From positions 42,437,843 to 42,501,842 of the forward strand of contig NC_065538.1 in the NCBI RefSeq assembly GCF_932294415.1: a stretch of 64,000 bases of DNA, in the 5' to 3' direction. The notes under the pieces were generated by a model. The model saw only the letters and a program-made list of their open reading frames with translations, was not told the origin of the DNA and did not search any database. The translations under genes were made by a program, and so were the position numbers. Below, piece by piece: positions 62,036 to 64,000 of the stretch. This DNA comes from Quercus robur. Lineage: Eukaryota > Streptophyta > Magnoliopsida > Fagales > Fagaceae. The first letter of the stretch is position 1. Every line of letters starts with the position of its first letter.

Positions 62036-62935
62036 CTAGCCAAGATTGACTTCTATCCCCCGGCTGGTGATTAAGTACCCCAAAAATTTGCTAGCCCCCA
62101 CTCCAAAGACACATTTTTCTGCATTAAGACGCAATCTATGCTTCTGCAACACCTCGAACACCCCCCAGAGATCCTCTACATTTCGTGCCTCTTGCTTGCT
62201 TTTTACCACCATGTCGTTGATATACACTTCGACCGTATGCCCAATTTTATCCTGAAACATCCTCGTCATCATCCGATGGTATGTCGCCCTAGCATTCTTT
62301 AGCCCAAAAGGCATCACAGTGTAATGATAATTAGCATCGGGGGATATGAACACCGTTTTCTCTTGGTCTTCACCGACTAGGGCACTCTGATGGTACCCTT
62401 GAAAAGCATCCATGCAACTCATCCTTGGGTGCCCGTAAGTAGCGTCCACTAATTGATCAATCTTTGGCATGGGGAACGAGTCCTTTGGGCATGCTCAGTT
62501 CAAATTCGTGAAATCCACACAAACCCTCCACTTGCCGTTCTTCTTCCGGACAGCCACGGTATTTGCCAGCCATTTCGGGAAAAAGGTCTCCTTTATTGCT
62601 CCTGCCTCCTTCGGCTTCTCTACCTCCTGTCTTACCGTCTCAACATGGTCTTTGGCTGACCTTCTCAGCTTCTGCTTCTTCGGGGGATATGAGGGGTCTA
62701 CATTAAACTTGTGGACGATAAACCCGGGATTAACCCCAGGAACTTCATAAGGGTTCCAAGTGAAAACATCCATGTTTTGAATCAGAAACAACAATACTTG
62801 GACTCTTTCCTCATTACTCATGCTTGCTCTAACCTGAAAATATTTATTAGTGTTCGGCAGTATTTTTACCTTTACTAACTCCTCAGCGTAGCCAGCCCTC
62901 ATTCCTTCTCGGGGCTCCTTTAATTGCTATAAAGG
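62036..62935 (-). pseudogene. Tat-lineage pol: reverse transcriptase
   Basis: Recognisable RT blocks: GAIKETFFPKWLANTVAVRKK, WRVCVDFTNLN, MPKIDQLVDATYGH, MDAFQGYHQ, VMPFGLKNARATY, the catalytic motif and LNAEKCVFGVGASKFLGYL. The catalytic motif reads YINDMVVKSK (Asn codon 62216-62218) where an active enzyme has YxDD, so the first motif-C aspartate is lost. In-frame stops at 62495-62497 (TGA) and 62036-62038 (TAG) interrupt the domain. Confidence 0.92.
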
Positions 62936-63115
62936 GTTTTTCCGGGATGCATCTTCCCGTTCAACATGCTCCTGTTCGGACCGCCCAGTCCCCTCGTCTC
63001 TTACCAGTTGTCCGGTGATTTCTCCCTGACTGACCTGATTCTCTCGCTTCCAATTCACTACGGCGGTAAGACACTGTCTGGCCGCTTACTGGTCTCCTCT
63101 TATCACGGTGACACC

Positions 63116-64000
63116 TTACTCGGTTGGGAACTTAATCTTTACATGTAGTGTTGATGGGACAACCCTCATTGAATGGATCCACAGTCTTCCCAAAATGGCA
63201 GTATACAGGGAAAATGAACTTACTATTGTGAATGTCACTACCACCTTTTTCCCTCCCATAATCACGGGAAGAGAAATTTGCCCCTCAAAAATCACTACTT
63301 TGCCGTTGAACCCAACCAAAGGTGAAGTGTGCTTCATCAAGTCCTCCTTCCTTAGCCTGAGTCCCTTGAACAGATCAGGGTACATTACGTCGGCCCCGCT
63401 TCCCTGGTCTATCATCACCCTTTTTACTAAGAAGCCATTTATCCGGGCCGTGACCATTAATCCATCATCATGTGGTTGGATCGTCCCCTCCAAATCGTCA
63501 TCGTCAAATGAGATGGGCTCCCGTGCAAACTTCATCTTCTTACTCGGTGACTGTAGATCCGGGCTACCCTCTATCGATACTACTGTCAGCATTCCTTTCC
63601 TCCTTCCTGCAACGAGCTTTTTCGGGGCAACATGGATTACTTCAATCACCCCTACAAGGGGTGGGAGAGGGTTCCCCCTTTGCCGAGTATCTTGCCCTAC
63701 GACTCTGTCCCCCGAGTCTAGCACGAAATCCTTTAAGTGCCCGGCCTTGACTAATTGCCCGAGGTGATCCTTTAATACCCGGCATTGTTCGGTAGTATGA
63801 CCCTTGTCCCGGTGATAAGTGCAGTACAGATTCTGATTCCTCCTGGATGGGTCCCCTCCCATCTTATTCGGCCATCAAAAATATGGCTCGTGTTTAATCC
63901 GGTCAAGAATCTTTTGTACAGGTTCCTTAAACATTACATTCACTTCTCCCATTTGTGTGGCCGGCTTTTGAATCGTCAGACCCCCCCGAGGCTTGAACGG
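63116..64000 (-). pseudogene. Gag C-terminal zinc knuckle and aspartic protease of the Tat element
   Basis: From the right edge, gag-like residues (VMFKEPVQKILDRIKHEPYF) lead to a TGA at 63875-63877, then a nucleocapsid zinc knuckle (CTYHRDKGHTTEQCRVLKDH), a variable linker and the protease with its active site MIDQGSGADVMYPDLF (Asp in D-x-G-S-G context) and the flap-distal ILGRLWIHSM. The frame stops at a TAA (63116-63118). The remainder of gag, the primer-binding site and the 5' LTR lie beyond the window. Confidence 0.88.

Noticed and set aside
54924-64000. A + strand orientation for the large retrotransposon
   Set aside because: All gag-pol domains read on the minus strand in the right order and the polypurine tract adjoins the left LTR, so the + strand frames at 56-58 kb are the antisense gene and not gag.

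Overview
The window is nuclear DNA of a dicot plant. Genes have many GT-AG introns, intergenic DNA is AT-rich and full of TA and GA microsatellites, and it carries plant Ty3/gypsy Tat-lineage LTR retrotransposons, a LINE relic, a tRNA-derived SINE, hAT-like MITEs and other inverted-repeat elements. One gene encodes a nucleus-encoded plastid ribosomal protein. A woody species, possibly Fagales, is only an impression from the repeat types and was not tested.

Host genes. (1) 1023-4621 (+): an SMG7-like (EST1/14-3-3-like) protein of about 1013 aa in five exons. (2) 7543-9961 (+): a 112-aa two-helix membrane protein resembling the Pkr1 family, in three exons, with a SINE in its large intron. (3) 17946-26385 (+): a LEUNIG-type co-repressor with an N-terminal LisH/LUFS region and C-terminal WD40 repeats, in at least 15 exons. 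(4) 42616-44988 (-): plastid ribosomal protein S5, in two exons. Two host-gene relics also occur: a NAC-domain pseudogene at about 34040-34811 (-), with a partial 5' copy at about 29190-29345, and an ADP/ATP-carrier pseudogene at 39765-41628 (+).

Mobile DNA. 4.6-7.4 kb holds a LINE relic. 10-17.6 kb holds a degenerate telomere-like tract, a hAT-type MITE with a near-perfect 8-bp target duplication (12938-13472), a solo LTR with a perfect 5-bp duplication ATATT (14193-14949) and an old local duplication. 27.6-36.2 kb is a mosaic of short dispersed repeats, a foldback element and a candidate inverted-repeat transposon. 45-54.9 kb has a 1.2-kb element with about 280-bp terminal inverted repeats, a truncated Tat-like element (49311 to about 52020), a 318-bp tandem duplication and another MITE.

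The right end (54924-64000) is a decayed Tat-lineage Ty3/gypsy element on the minus strand, cut by the window edge. Read on + from left to right it holds the 3' LTR, the polypurine tract, an extra spliced gene in the opposite orientation to pol with its own TATA box, a 12-unit 70-bp tandem array with a three-unit higher-order period, then integrase, two RNase H domains, reverse transcriptase, protease and the gag zinc knuckle. The extra gene and pol converge on the array. Almost all stop codons in both fit C-to-T change, as expected from decay of methylated DNA. This composite structure is the most interesting part of the window.
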